Positions 21,728-29,478 of a stretch of 64,000 nt of DNA are shown here, one piece after another. A program made the translations under genes and the position numbers. Below the pieces are notes generated by a model. That model was not told the DNA's origin, did no database searches, and worked only from the letters and a program-made list of their open reading frames with translations. Each line of letters opens with the position of its first letter. Within the stretch, counting starts at the first letter, position 1. Source of the stretch: Membranipora membranacea (lineage: Eukaryota > Bryozoa > Gymnolaemata > Cheilostomatida > Membraniporidae); contig OU612075.1 in NCBI GenBank assembly GCA_914767715.1, forward strand, positions 5,084,001 to 5,148,000, in the 5' to 3' direction.

Positions 21728-23689
21728 ATTGTTATTGTTAATAAATATTCAAGGTTTTTGACTCGGTTGTTTTGTGTTTTTCAGGTAGTGTTGTTGTAGT
21801 TTTCTCGCTTATGCCTCCTACTGCTGACTTGGATACAGCAATGGGTTCGGCGATGGCTTTGCTGAACAGAAAAGTTGAATCGGGTGATTTTATCACTGTG
21901 AGAAATGTCACATCCAAGCTGGGTCACACAAGCTTGATATATGTTGGAGACCTAGGATTGAATGCTACTACTGATAGAACTTCCACTGCTGCGATAACTA
22001 CTTCCACAACTCCTCAAGTCAACACATCTACATCTGCTACCACTGAGGCTTGTAAGTAATGTTAGTGCCAATGCTAAGCTAACGCTAAGCTAATGCTAAG
22101 CTAATGCTAAGCTAATGCTAATGCTAATGCTAGTGCTAATGCTAATGCTAATACTAATGCTAATGCATATGCCAAATCTAATGTTAATGTTCTTGCCCTT
22201 TGTTACGCTTTTTGCAAAATGGATGATGGCAGCACATTCACCTAATCGAGGCTGGAGAGGCGGCACCAATAAATTTCTTTTGATCGCATTGAGTTTTTTT
22301 TTATTGCCTATCTTTTAAAAAATATGTACCTAAAAGACGAATAACTTCACACAACAATTTCTCTTCCCTCACACCTTAGATTTCTCAAAGCCGGTGCAGA
22401 CTACCGAAACAATTCAAGACGATCTGATGAGCACGCTTATACCGCTTCTGAGACAAGAAGGTATGTCTGATTCATTAAACATAGTTCTAAACTTCTCTTT
22501 TGTTATACACACATCCTCCTGGGAGTCACTCTGCACATGTCCGAACTGATGAAGCATACGTTTGTCTCTGCAGCATAGGGCTTGAATTTATGCACCTAGA
22601 CTGAGTACCTGAATTGGCAAAACCTTAATGACCCATGATTTGGAAATATTTGGGCCTAAATGGAACACTGGCTAAGGCTTTGCAATCTGATAACCTTGAA
22701 ATCTTGGAGTCGCTTTCCTTGAGCGAGCGATGATGCAAGGCAGCGCCACCATAGCTCGCTCTGCTGCAGAGGGCTATCCTGCAGGCAGAGTGCCTGGGAA
22801 TGGGAGAAGGCTCAGTTGGTTCCAGCGCCGATCTTCAGAATGAAAGTGATGAAGGTCGGGGGTTCGGATACTACTACAGTACCTTGTCTACTGGGACTTG
22901 TTGGACCCAAGATGTGCTCCGACCTTCTTAAAAACTGAGAGCACTATTGGCTCAAAAATTGCGGCCTCCCCCTTGAAGTAATTTTAAAGGAATCAGGTTT
23001 TTGGTATCATTCTAGAGTTCTCAGTCTAATTTAGAAAACTGCTATAAGGTTAATGGTACCAAAAAACCTGCTTTGTTTCACAATCACTTTAGGCACCCAT
23101 TATTACGCCGCCCATTCTTTAGAATGTGGTGAGTGACCTAACCTTGCAAATTTAACCAAATTTTGACAAACAATGAGCGTAAGTAACTTATTCAAAAAAG
23201 CAAAGTGAATATTATGTCCGACTCAAACCGCAGGGTGAAAATTTCATGGGTTTTGGTATGTAGACTATTCGATGATCATTATTATATGTTGGTATGGAAC
23301 TTTATCTCTCATTCGTATGAATCAGAACAGTTTTGAAAAGATAATGAGTGAAAAAAGCTCTCTAGACCAAGTTTGGTCCATTTGCCTGCATTCCAAGTTG
23401 CTCCCGATCAACTGGTCCCGGTGTGACCAGTGGAAGAAAGCAACAGGGATGCAGGCAATTGAATTAAAGATGTTCCTGAGGCTCTCCAATAGTAAAAATG
23501 ATGTTCGCTATCCCAATCTCATATCTTCCAGATTACAGCGAAGAAAATATACATGGAGATTATCTGTCGATACTGGCAATAACATTTGTTGCTCTCTTGG
23601 CTATTGTCATAATGGTAGCAGTTGCCTATCTGATATATGACATGTCTGGGCATGGCGATAGAAAACGAGTCGGACCTCGCGGAGTATAA
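6964..23689 (+). CDS. Membrane protein: NHL-like propeller, mucin stalk, SEA domain, one TM helix
   Basis: Exons: 6964-7087, 7627-7815, 12110-12243, 12771-12942, 13597-13678, 14652-14842, 15395-15577, 18585-19136, 20137-20379, 21072-21287, 21785-22051, 22380-22460, 23532-23689. They sum to 2592 nt with phase kept at every junction; most introns are phase 1. The 5' exon with start and signal peptide is not identified. Residues about 55-105 (DGVGTAAEIYIP, ILFIDNDR, VTTFVG) read like an NHL repeat; the region to about 390 is propeller-like. A Thr-rich stalk covers about 445-620. A SEA-like domain covers about 630-745, with LLPGSVVVVFSL containing the GSVVV autoproteolysis motif. A second short Thr/Ser stretch, one helix (SILAITFVALLAIVIMVA) and a short basic tail end it. 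Domain order resembles membrane mucins. An in-frame TGA at 18686-18688 interrupts an otherwise open frame; the fourth listed intron has a GC donor at 12943. Confidence 0.72.
7263..7588. mobile_element. Foldback element, about 145-bp inverted arms
   Basis: The left arm starts TGCGCCTCCCCATATTTGG and the right arm is its reverse complement, ending CCAAATATGGGGAGGCGCA. Arms pair over about 145 bp with scattered mismatches and leave a loop of about 40 bp. The element fills most of the intron between the first two listed exons, ending 38 bp before the acceptor at 7626. A diverged relative of the arm is seen at about 22993-23080. Confidence 0.85.
7816..9194. other. Intron sequence, unrecognised open frame
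   Basis: Part of the 4.3-kb second listed intron. A 106-codon plus-strand frame at 8550-8870 has no recognised domain. Two related blocks around TGTGGTGCTATGACA (8328 and 8656) show that the stretch is a diverged direct repeat, so the open frame is probably repeat-derived. Confidence 0.45.
9195..10860 (+). mobile_element. Decayed LINE reverse transcriptase relic
   Basis: Broken plus-strand frames keep reverse-transcriptase features in order: NPYGFAEKLFEQSFKRGS near 9226, SDEIPDKWCHANGVYIPKED near 9576, KIFISVLAKRLTAYL near 9907, DLTNAYGSVPH near 10070, and RAFIDDVTIISP near 10588 followed by GYKPSKSRSLLL. The order FxxxL...LTNAYGS...FIDD fits the RT palm motifs. Stops and frameshifts are many and a SINE splits it at 10146-10392. 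Fragments of the same family occur at 31300-31400 and 35168-35372. It lies inside an intron of the mucin/SEA gene. Confidence 0.75.
10146..10392 (+). mobile_element. tRNA-derived SINE, copy 1
   Basis: An A-box-like GTGGCTCAGTTGGTTAGAG and a B-box-like GAGTTTGAATCCCACTGC lie about 40 bp apart. A body follows that recurs elsewhere (TTTGCTCTGGCCTGCCTGAAA, GAGAGCAGTC, ATTGCGGCCTTG). It interrupts the LINE relic, so it inserted later. Related copies are at 22797, 32225, 48585 and 53975. Confidence 0.8.
10861..12109. other. Intron sequence, nothing recognised
   Basis: No coding motif, tRNA box or inverted repeat of note was seen, apart from the acceptor tract before the exon at 12110. Confidence 0.5.
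12268..12443 (+). mobile_element. pogo/Tigger-like MITE, copy 1
   Basis: About 176 bp, nearly colinear with the better-preserved copy at 20676-20850: GAAAGCTCGTTGATTCAAAC at one end, GAATTAAGTGAACTGCTCTG at the other. No coding capacity. It shares a 527-bp intron with a CAGGGCCGTAG MITE. Confidence 0.75.
12520..12747 (+). mobile_element. MITE, CAGGGCCGTAG family, copy 3
   Basis: Best-preserved copy, 228 bp, with terminal inverted repeats CAGGGCCGTAGTT and AACTACGGCCCTG. It ends 23 bp before the acceptor at 12770. Flanks do not show an obvious target duplication. Confidence 0.88.
15097..15340. mobile_element. TIR element, GGGTCTTTCAATTA family
   Basis: Terminal inverted repeats GGGGGGTCTTTCAATTA and TAATTGAAAGACCCCCC bound a 244-bp non-coding element containing several GATCGCTCACTCA-type subrepeats. 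A half copy in the other orientation lies at 54905-54962, and a diverged relative is at about 37045-37190. It sits in the intron between exons 14652-14842 and 15395-15577. Confidence 0.85.
15728..16350. mobile_element. 623-bp palindromic element flanked by TTAA
   Basis: Two arms of about 300 bp are inverted copies with modest divergence; both contain AGTTATGGCCTCTCAAA and CCATCATACTTATTA (or complements). The tips read TTAA-AGCATTACT and AGTAATGCT-TTAA, so TTAA may be the target duplication. The centre holds a tRNA-like stretch with GTGGTGCGATGGTAGCG and CCCAGGTTCGAGTTCTA. No open frame of note. Confidence 0.85.
16452..18249. mobile_element. 1.8-kb non-autonomous DNA transposon with about 350-bp TIRs
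   Basis: Ends CATAGAG and CTCTATG are flanked by direct repeats GGTCTTAT (16444-16451 and 18250-18257), an 8-bp, or with one more base 9-bp, target duplication. Inverted arms of about 350 bp (about 16475-16810 and 17920-18240) share ACTTAATTATTGCGAAATCC-type sequence and AAATTTTTC blocks. The 1.1-kb interior has no long open frame, so it carries no transposase. Long arms plus 8-9 bp duplication fit Mutator-like or hAT-like elements. A truncated end of the family is at 35375-35441. Confidence 0.85.
18842..19124. repeat. ACA/ACT triplet repeat coding for the Thr stalk
   Basis: Imperfect ACA, ACT, ACC and TCA triplets in the exon 18585-19136 encode a Thr/Ser-rich stalk, a probable O-glycosylation region. 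The opposite strand gives a long Val-rich open frame that is only a shadow. Confidence 0.9.
19737..19802. repeat. AT-rich TATATA block
   Basis: Dinucleotide TA and TAATA repeats in an intron of the mucin/SEA gene; simple sequence only. Confidence 0.85.
19866..20058 (-). mobile_element. MITE, CAGGGCCGTAG family, partial copy 4
   Basis: Matches copy 1 in the same orientation: GAGGGTGTGAAGT, ACCAGGTTGG, GTGTTTTAATGATA and TTTTTAGGCCACTCTATT. The terminal repeat is degraded at one end and missing at the other. Intronic, about 80 bp before the exon at 20137. Confidence 0.65.
20393..20630 (+). mobile_element. MITE, CAGGGCCGTAG family, copy 5
   Basis: 238 bp with ends CAGGCCCGTAGCTCTAG and CACGGCCCTG. 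CTAAC flanks both ends directly, a possible 5-bp target duplication. It begins 13 bp after the donor at 20380. Confidence 0.85.
20676..20850 (+). mobile_element. pogo/Tigger-like MITE, copy 2
   Basis: 175 bp with ends CAGTGTAAGCTGGATAATTC and GAATTAAGTGAACTGCACTG, flanked by TA on both sides. The TA duplication and the CAGT start fit Tc1/mariner/pogo-type elements. No open frame. Confidence 0.82.
21655..21742. repeat. TTG trinucleotide microsatellite
   Basis: About 25 near-perfect TTG units in the intron before the exon at 21785. Confidence 0.95.
22065..22172. repeat. GCTAAT hexamer repeat
   Basis: Tandem AATGCTAAGCT/GCTAAT units begin 13 bp after the donor at 22052. Intronic minisatellite; the repeated Met-Leu open frame over it is an artefact. 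Confidence 0.9.
22797..22990 (+). mobile_element. tRNA-derived SINE, diverged copy 2
   Basis: AAGGCTCAGTTGGTTCCAG (A-box-like) and GGGGGTTCGGATACTACT (B-box-like) are followed by GATGTGCTCCGACCTTCTTA, CTGAGAGCAC and ATTGCGGCCTCC, the body seen in the other copies. Confidence 0.7.
23363..23470. mobile_element. Short hairpin MITE
   Basis: AAGTTTGGTCCATTTGCCTG at the left pairs with CAGGCAATTGAATTAAAG at the right, and GTTGCTCCCGATCAACTGGT with the matching right arm. The same arms form the ends of the 0.7-kb element at 61455-62165. Confidence 0.75.
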
Positions 23690-24112
23690 AATAATATAAG
23701 AGTAAACAATGAAATGTAATAGTGGATGGTAGTGACAATTAACAGAAATATTATGGACAGAGACCAAACATAATTAGGCCCTATGATTTTTCTCAGAAAA
23801 TTAACCCAGCATGGAGTTACATATCGAAAACAAATTTATGTAGGGTGTATGATATTCATCGTTTTATTCAGTTTTTTTATGACTTTATGGCAGTTAATTA
23901 TAGTTTGTTTTTTTATTTAAGTTAGTTAAGTACTTTATTACAGCTAATTCAAACGTTCAAAGTTACTTTTTTTCTATTTTCATCTTAAATATAATTTAAA
24001 CTTTATCCAATGTCTCGTAATGTCTCAAACCTACGCATTGCTTATCAGCAGTAAACATGATTCTATCACAAGTCATGTAAAAATGGAGTTGCTTTCACTT
24101 TATGTGAGGTTG
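23690..24112. other. Spacer between the mucin/SEA gene and the retrotransposon
   Basis: AT-rich 3' flank. No exact AATAAA was found close to the stop at 23687-23689. The last four bases (GTTG) form one side of the retrotransposon target duplication. Confidence 0.5.
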
Positions 24113-24588
24113 TGTCGGGAAATTCTATCTTGTCAGGATAGCCAGCATGGGCTTGGCTTTAATAAGTCCCGATATCCAACTTGTTCGGATGAACGCGTAA
24201 AGCCTAACGGCAACCTGCCAGTCGAAAAGTCTGTTTAAATCAAGGCTACCAGCCAGGCATAAAAATGTGTGGTTTATCAACTATACTATGATTTTATTGT
24301 GTACTAACTATCTAACTAAAACTAACAGAGTTACAAAGATTTAATGTATAAATCAGTAAAAAATGATCGGTGCGTTTAGTCTCGTCCGCTAGCAAACATG
24401 AAGTGTCGATAAGCAGGCTAGAGTAACACTTGTGAAACCAATGATTCATAGGAAGTTTAAATACAGTCAAGGCATTAATTGTTATGGACAAATGATTATT
24501 ATAAAAGGCAAGACATATGAATTTGAATGCATGAATAATAGCTTCAGTATATAATACATATAGCAGTCAAAGACTGAAATTCCCCACA
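24113..24588 (-). repeat. 3' LTR (left side in plus coordinates)
   Basis: 476 bp, TGTCGGGAAATT to GAAATTCCCCACA in plus orientation, with TG...CA ends. An AATAAA on the minus strand (24293-24298) could serve as poly(A) signal. No difference from the other LTR was seen by eye. Confidence 0.95.
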
Positions 24589-24600
24589 CGCTCCCACCAG
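24589..24600 (-). other. Polypurine tract
   Basis: On the minus strand CTGGTGGGAGCG lies directly against the 3' LTR, the expected plus-strand priming site for reverse transcription. Confidence 0.7.
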
Positions 24601-25022
24601 ATACAAATTAATAATGTTGATAAATTAGAGCAAAATGAATTAATTGTTTATCTCAAAGTTAAAAAAAGGGGAATTCCAAAAGTCAGCTTCAACGTAAAAT
24701 ATCTGTCACCTCGTCAGTAGATGAGTCGAGAGTAGCGATTGGTCGGCGAAATTTCTGTGTTGGTAGGAGCTAGTGAGTCGGATATAGGAGTTAGAGCTGC
24801 TAGTTTCACCTGCTGGTAGATGACGGCTGAAGGACTGAGATAAGCGTATTCTGTGTATATTCAGTGATAGATATGCTATGGTATACAGCATACCTGTGCA
24901 TAAGTCGGATTAATACAATAATATAGTATTTTTATGTCTTTGACATGTGTCCATGCTTTAATAAGTGTTAGCTTACAACATGTCTTATCTGGGTTTCCTT
25001 TTTTATTAAAAATCACTACAGG

Positions 25023-27830
25023 TTAATAACTATCTATGTATGATAATGATGTGTAGCCTAATATATAGTCGGCTAGATGTTGTGGGAGTTTCCTCAACCT
25101 CCCAGTTCTTGCAGGGCAAGATGGCTGGGTATCTTGTTCGTTGATTTTGTCATCTTCCCCTATTGGGGCAGGTTGACCTGTGTTAGTTGATTTCGGTGTA
25201 ACCTCTATCTTAGAGCCAGAATTAGACTCCATTTGATTGCCTAATTGAGGGTTGTCCGCTCTTGTATTATCATTAATAGCCTGAGAACTTATTGCCTCAC
25301 TACTACTTTTCTGAGGTTTGTCAATGGCCCCCTTCATGTTGGGTCTTCTAATTGGCTCTAGAACAGCGGGAGCTTGACCAGATGCATGCTGGGATATTCT
25401 GTATGGCTTGAGCCTGGATTCATGCTGCACTGACACCTGTCCATTCTTTTCTATTTGGTAAGTATGATTATTCCATGTTTTGGTTATCAGATAAGGCCCA
25501 CAGAATTTTGGCTGTAGCTTGGTACTTCTGCCCTTTCTTTTTCTCTTGGACTGAAGTAATACCTGATCCCCTACTTTGTATAATGGTTGTTCTTGGAAAT
25601 CATTCTGAACAATGTTATGCTGATCTTTACGTAGAGCATCATGTGCAGCCCTCAATCTATCCTCCATATCCATAACATACTTTTGCACCGGTTTTGGCTT
25701 ATCTGGTGGTACTGGGTAAACCAGGCTATCCGGTAACCTTAGCTGGCGACCCAGTAACATATAGTTTGGTGTCTCTTTTGTAGCTGTGTGTGGAGTAGCC
25801 CTGATGGCTCTCATTATTTGTGGTAGTAGCATATCCCAATCATCCTCATGGGCACATTGATTGAGCAACAGAGCACGTAAGCTATTACCAAGTGTATGAT
25901 TCCCTCTTTCACACACTCCATATCCTGATGGGTGGAATGGTGTTGTACGGCGCTTATCTACACGCCATAATTCACACAACTCTTCCATTAGCTCTGATTG
26001 AAACTGAGCCCCCTGATCACTGCCTATAGTTTCTGGTAAGCCTAGGTAGCTAAATACTCTGCTATCTAAGGCATCTGCAACTGTGGGTGCAGTAGCATCA
26101 GGTAACGGGATGGCATCTTGCCATCTTGTAAAATGATCAGATAATACCAAAATCCATCTATTTCTTCTATTTGTTTCTGAAAGTGGTCCTACTAGGTCAA
26201 TGGCTATGTGTTGCCAGGGCCTTCCTGCATAGAGCCTTATTCTATTTCCACTTGACTTTGTTTTGCTTGTTTTTGCAGCTTGACACACTTCACATGACAA
26301 CACAGCTCGCTTGATGTCAGATGTCATACCTGGCCAGTACCATGACAATCTAAGTCGGGCCGTGGTTTTACGTACACCTGAATGTATCATTGAGTGGGTT
26401 TCCCATATGACGGCTTCTCTTGCCGATTGAGGACAAGCTACCACCCATATCTCTTTGTCATTGAAGGTAAGCCTTACTTCAAGGATACCATCACTTCTCA
26501 ACCTCATACATGGTATCAAATCGTTCCATCTTTTCAGTTCGGGGCTCCCCATGCGGAGCTCGTCTTCATTTAGTATTACTTGGCTTTTTACACATTGATA
26601 GACCTTTTCTAGGTCACTTGGTTTTTGTTGTTGTAAACATGCTAGATCAGTAATCTGAGCCACACATACTATTGGTCTTTCAGTGATATCACTTGATAAT
26701 GGTCGATTGATTTCTGTCATCAATCTGTCTTGTGTGGTAGCAGCTATGTCACTATGGGACGGGCCGCCATCTCTTTTCTCTATTCGGTTACATTGTTTAC
26801 AGTTTTCACATTTGATTCTGCTCAGCCCATCAGCATTTCCATGCTTCGTACCAGGCCTATGTTCTAACTCAAAATCAAACTCAGCCATGCTCTCTAACCA
26901 TCTCGCGACCTGGTCGGATGGTTCATTTCTTTTGTACAACCAAATCAATGATGCATGATCTGTCCTTAGTCGAAACTTGGTACCTATCAAATAGGGTCGA
27001 AAATGCTTAATAGCTTTGATCACAGCAAGAAGCTCTTTTCTTGTCACACAGTAATTGACCTCTTGTGGTGACAGGCTTTTAGAATAATAGGCTATAACTC
27101 TCTCATGCCCATCCTGCATTTGTGAGAGTACTGCGCCCGTAGCTGTGTTGCTAGCATCTGTGTCTAAAATGTACTCAAGACCTGGTATTGGATAACCTAG
27201 TATTGGTGCTGTGGTGAGCAACAGTTTGAGTAGCTCAAATGCCTCTTGACATTCGGTATCCCATACAAATGGGATTTTTCCACTCATTAGCCTGTTCAAT
27301 GGTCTACATACTGTAGCATAATCCTCTACATACTTTCTGTAGTAATTTATCAAGCCATGAAATGATTTCAAGGCTGTTTTACATTCTGGCACTGGCCAAT
27401 TCTGAACTTTTTCTACCTTTTCAGGATCTGTGGATACTCCATCCTTGCTTACAATGTGACCCAGATATTTCACACTATCACTGAGGAGTACACACTTGGA
27501 TGGTTTGAGTTTCAGATTGGCTTCACGGAATCGCTGAAAGACTTCTTCTAACCGACTCATGTGATTAGAGAATGTGTCACTGAATATTATTACATCATCA
27601 AGATATATGAGTAAAGACTTCCAATGCAAGCCCCGGAGCACTTTTTCCATAAGGCGTTCAAAACATGCAGGGGCATTCGTTAGCCCGAAAGGAAGAACCT
27701 TCCAATTCCACAGACCGCTTCGCGTTATGAATGCTGACTTTTCTTGAGCATCTTTGTCTAACGGGACCTGCCAATAGGAGGAGCACATATCAAGAGTGCT
27801 AAAATATTCACGACCTGCTAATGAATCCAA
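25023..27830 (-). CDS. Gypsy pol, 3' part: RT, RNase H, integrase
   Basis: 935 codons from the first Met after the break; the first residues lie inside RT. RT catalytic box YLDDVIIFS is at about residue 76. RNase H has TDASNTATGAVL near 227. Integrase follows with an HHCC zinc finger (HSMIH near 478, then CEVC) and a DDE core: D in IAIDLVGPL, D in GSDQGAQF, E in GVCERGNH. A GPY motif (FCGPYLITKTW) and a Pro/Ser-rich tail end it. Downstream lies a 434-bp 3' untranslated part before the LTR. Confidence 0.93.
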   Translation of the reverse strand: MDSLAGREYFSTLDMCSSYWQVPLDKDAQEKSAFITRSGLWNWKVLPFGLTNAPACFERLMEKVLRGLHWKSLLIYLDDVIIFSDTFSNHMSRLEEVFQRFREANLKLKPSKCVLLSDSVKYLGHIVSKDGVSTDPEKVEKVQNWPVPECKTALKSFHGLINYYRKYVEDYATVCRPLNRLMSGKIPFVWDTECQEAFELLKLLLTTAPILGYPIPGLEYILDTDASNTATGAVLSQMQDGHERVIAYYSKSLSPQEVNYCVTRKELLAVIKAIKHFRPYLIGTKFRLRTDHASLIWLYKRNEPSDQVARWLESMAEFDFELEHRPGTKHGNADGLSRIKCENCKQCNRIEKRDGGPSHSDIAATTQDRLMTEINRPLSSDITERPIVCVAQITDLACLQQQKPSDLEKVYQCVKSQVILNEDELRMGSPELKRWNDLIPCMRLRSDGILEVRLTFNDKEIWVVACPQSAREAVIWETHSMIHSGVRKTTARLRLSWYWPGMTSDIKRAVLSCEVCQAAKTSKTKSSGNRIRLYAGRPWQHIAIDLVGPLSETNRRNRWILVLSDHFTRWQDAIPLPDATAPTVADALDSRVFSYLGLPETIGSDQGAQFQSELMEELCELWRVDKRRTTPFHPSGYGVCERGNHTLGNSLRALLLNQCAHEDDWDMLLPQIMRAIRATPHTATKETPNYMLLGRQLRLPDSLVYPVPPDKPKPVQKYVMDMEDRLRAAHDALRKDQHNIVQNDFQEQPLYKVGDQVLLQSKRKRKGRSTKLQPKFCGPYLITKTWNNHTYQIEKNGQVSVQHESRLKPYRISQHASGQAPAVLEPIRRPNMKGAIDKPQKSSSEAISSQAINDNTRADNPQLGNQMESNSGSKIEVTPKSTNTGQPAPIGEDDKINEQDTQPSCPARTGRLRKLPQHLADYILGYTSLSYIDSY

Positions 27831-27834
27831 ACTC

Positions 27835-29400
27835 TCATCGATTCGAGGTATTGGGTAAACATCCTTTTTTGTAACACTTTAATTTACGGTAGTCTATACA
27901 GAAGCGCCACTCTGGGGCGTCATCTGGTTTCAATGTCTTTTTCCTTACTAGGACGACAGGGTGCGACCACGCCCCTTCACCGGGGTAAATCAGTCCTTGC
28001 TCAAGTAACTTGTTTACTTGTTTTTCAACTTGTTTTTCCTTTTCTGGTCCTAGCCTCCTAGGGAGGTGTTTTATTGGTTTAGTGTCCTCTAAAACTGGAA
28101 TGGAATGTTCAACCAACTTTGTTTGACCAATATCTGAATCACCTTGACTGAAAACATCCGAGTATTTTGTCAATAAATTCACTATTGCTCCTTTGTGATC
28201 AGCTGATTTCATCTCATGAGTTGTTTTCTTACAAAGCTCTTTCATGTGGTTTGGCACCATGCTGTCATAATGATCACTCAGCTTTGAAGGTATACACTCA
28301 CTTTGTCCTTCAATATTTTCATTTTGACTCAAAACATCTGCCATGTTTACTGCATTAACTTCTTCTCCCACTGTATTTTGTGGCTTCATGATGTGGCCTG
28401 TTTTGGTGTTCATAAGCTGATCATCCTTTGATAGTGATATGAAATCAGCAAAAACAGTTCCGGCTCTCAGGATGATTTCATCCTCTAGGATATTGCAGCA
28501 GTGTACTAAAATTCTATTCAGCCCATCTGGCTCGCACAGTGTTGATGCCACCAAAATATTTTCTGGCATTTTGTGATTCATTTTAGTTCCTGTTATACCA
28601 CATATGCCACTGGTATTATTACACAACTTTGCTTGAATAGCCATCTCAGATCTTGCTGGGATTATTGTATCACATATTACTTGGACATTGCTTACAAGCA
28701 AATCCCCTAATCTGTCAACACATGACAGATTTTTATTATTGATATACAGCGAAGCTTTCTTGAAGTTTAGCGTACACCCACTTGCTTTGAAGAATGACAT
28801 TCCAAGTATAGCATCATGTGTAATTCTACTCACAATAAATTCCTCAACAAATTTTTCTCCTCGCGCTGAACAATGCAGCTTTATCTTTCCTAGGAGGGGT
28901 AGTTTTGACCCATCTGCCATTACTCCGGATTTTTCCAGAGGCTCGATTTCAGATTTGAGTGATTCTGGGAGTCTATCATACACATGCCTTGATAGTACAG
29001 ATTTAGAACACCCAGAATCAAGTAAATACAGTATACTCTTTCCACCAGCTTTGCCTGGCAGATAATAACATGAATTTGACTCATAATGACACAATTCATT
29101 ACAGCTGACATCCTCATTGTCATTTCTTCCATCGTTATTTTCGAGTTTTTCCTCAGGTATTATTGATTCTGTTATTCTATCTCTTTCTACTTGGCTGGTG
29201 ATGCTCCTCTGTCTACAGATTGAGCCAACCTCAACATTTTGAGACACACTAGACTGGGCGGATATTTTCCCAAGTTTACTGCTTGGATCAGCCTTCGAAG
29301 CCTGATCACATTCACTTTCCGCAGTGTTCAATGGGGTTTGATTTCCATGCTCAGCACTAGGCTTTTTGTCACCTTTTTGATGGTTGCCCAACTTAGACAT
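27835..29400 (-). CDS. Gypsy pro-pol, 5' part: protease and start of RT (frameshifted)
   Basis: 521 codons from the first Met; the frame is open further upstream to about 29482, so translation probably arrives from gag by -1 frameshifting rather than from this Met. The aspartic protease motif LLDSGCSKSVLS lies at about residues 126-137 and the flap partner AILGMSFF near 195. The RT start shows AWSHPVVLVRKK and WRFCIDYRKL. The frame is lost just after DYRKL near 27878, where one base of a codon is absent compared with the usual Gypsy sequence; it then ends at a stop near 27835. Confidence 0.9.
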   Translation of the reverse strand: MSKLGNHQKGDKKPSAEHGNQTPLNTAESECDQASKADPSSKLGKISAQSSVSQNVEVGSICRQRSITSQVERDRITESIIPEEKLENNDGRNDNEDVSCNELCHYESNSCYYLPGKAGGKSILYLLDSGCSKSVLSRHVYDRLPESLKSEIEPLEKSGVMADGSKLPLLGKIKLHCSARGEKFVEEFIVSRITHDAILGMSFFKASGCTLNFKKASLYINNKNLSCVDRLGDLLVSNVQVICDTIIPARSEMAIQAKLCNNTSGICGITGTKMNHKMPENILVASTLCEPDGLNRILVHCCNILEDEIILRAGTVFADFISLSKDDQLMNTKTGHIMKPQNTVGEEVNAVNMADVLSQNENIEGQSECIPSKLSDHYDSMVPNHMKELCKKTTHEMKSADHKGAIVNLLTKYSDVFSQGDSDIGQTKLVEHSIPVLEDTKPIKHLPRRLGPEKEKQVEKQVNKLLEQGLIYPGEGAWSHPVVLVRKKTLKPDDAPEWRFCIDYRKLKCYKKGCLPNTSNR

Positions 29401-29430
29401 ATTTACACCAGCCTTTTCTTGTGAAAGGTT

Positions 29431-29478
29431 AGGTTCATCAGTAGCTGGTGAGTTTACTGAGAACCTGTGGTGTTTCCC
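29431..29478 (-). promoter_or_regulatory. -1 ribosomal frameshift signal at the gag/pol overlap
   Basis: On the minus strand the heptamer GGGAAAC (plus 29472-29478) sits in the gag frame as G GGA AAC, a canonical X XXY YYZ slippery site. After a 5-nt spacer comes a stem AGGTTCTCAGTA pairing with TACTGA-T-GAACCT (plus 29431-29466; 12 pairs, one bulged T, 11-nt loop). The -1 frame is open from about 29482 into protease. The gag stop lies inside the stem-loop at 29454-29456. Confidence 0.85.

Noticed and set aside
22065-22172. CRISPR-like array
   Set aside because: Contiguous hexamer repeats without spacers, in a eukaryotic intron.
28688-29065. Plus-strand open frames across the Gypsy element
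   Set aside because: They are opposite-strand shadows of pro-pol.
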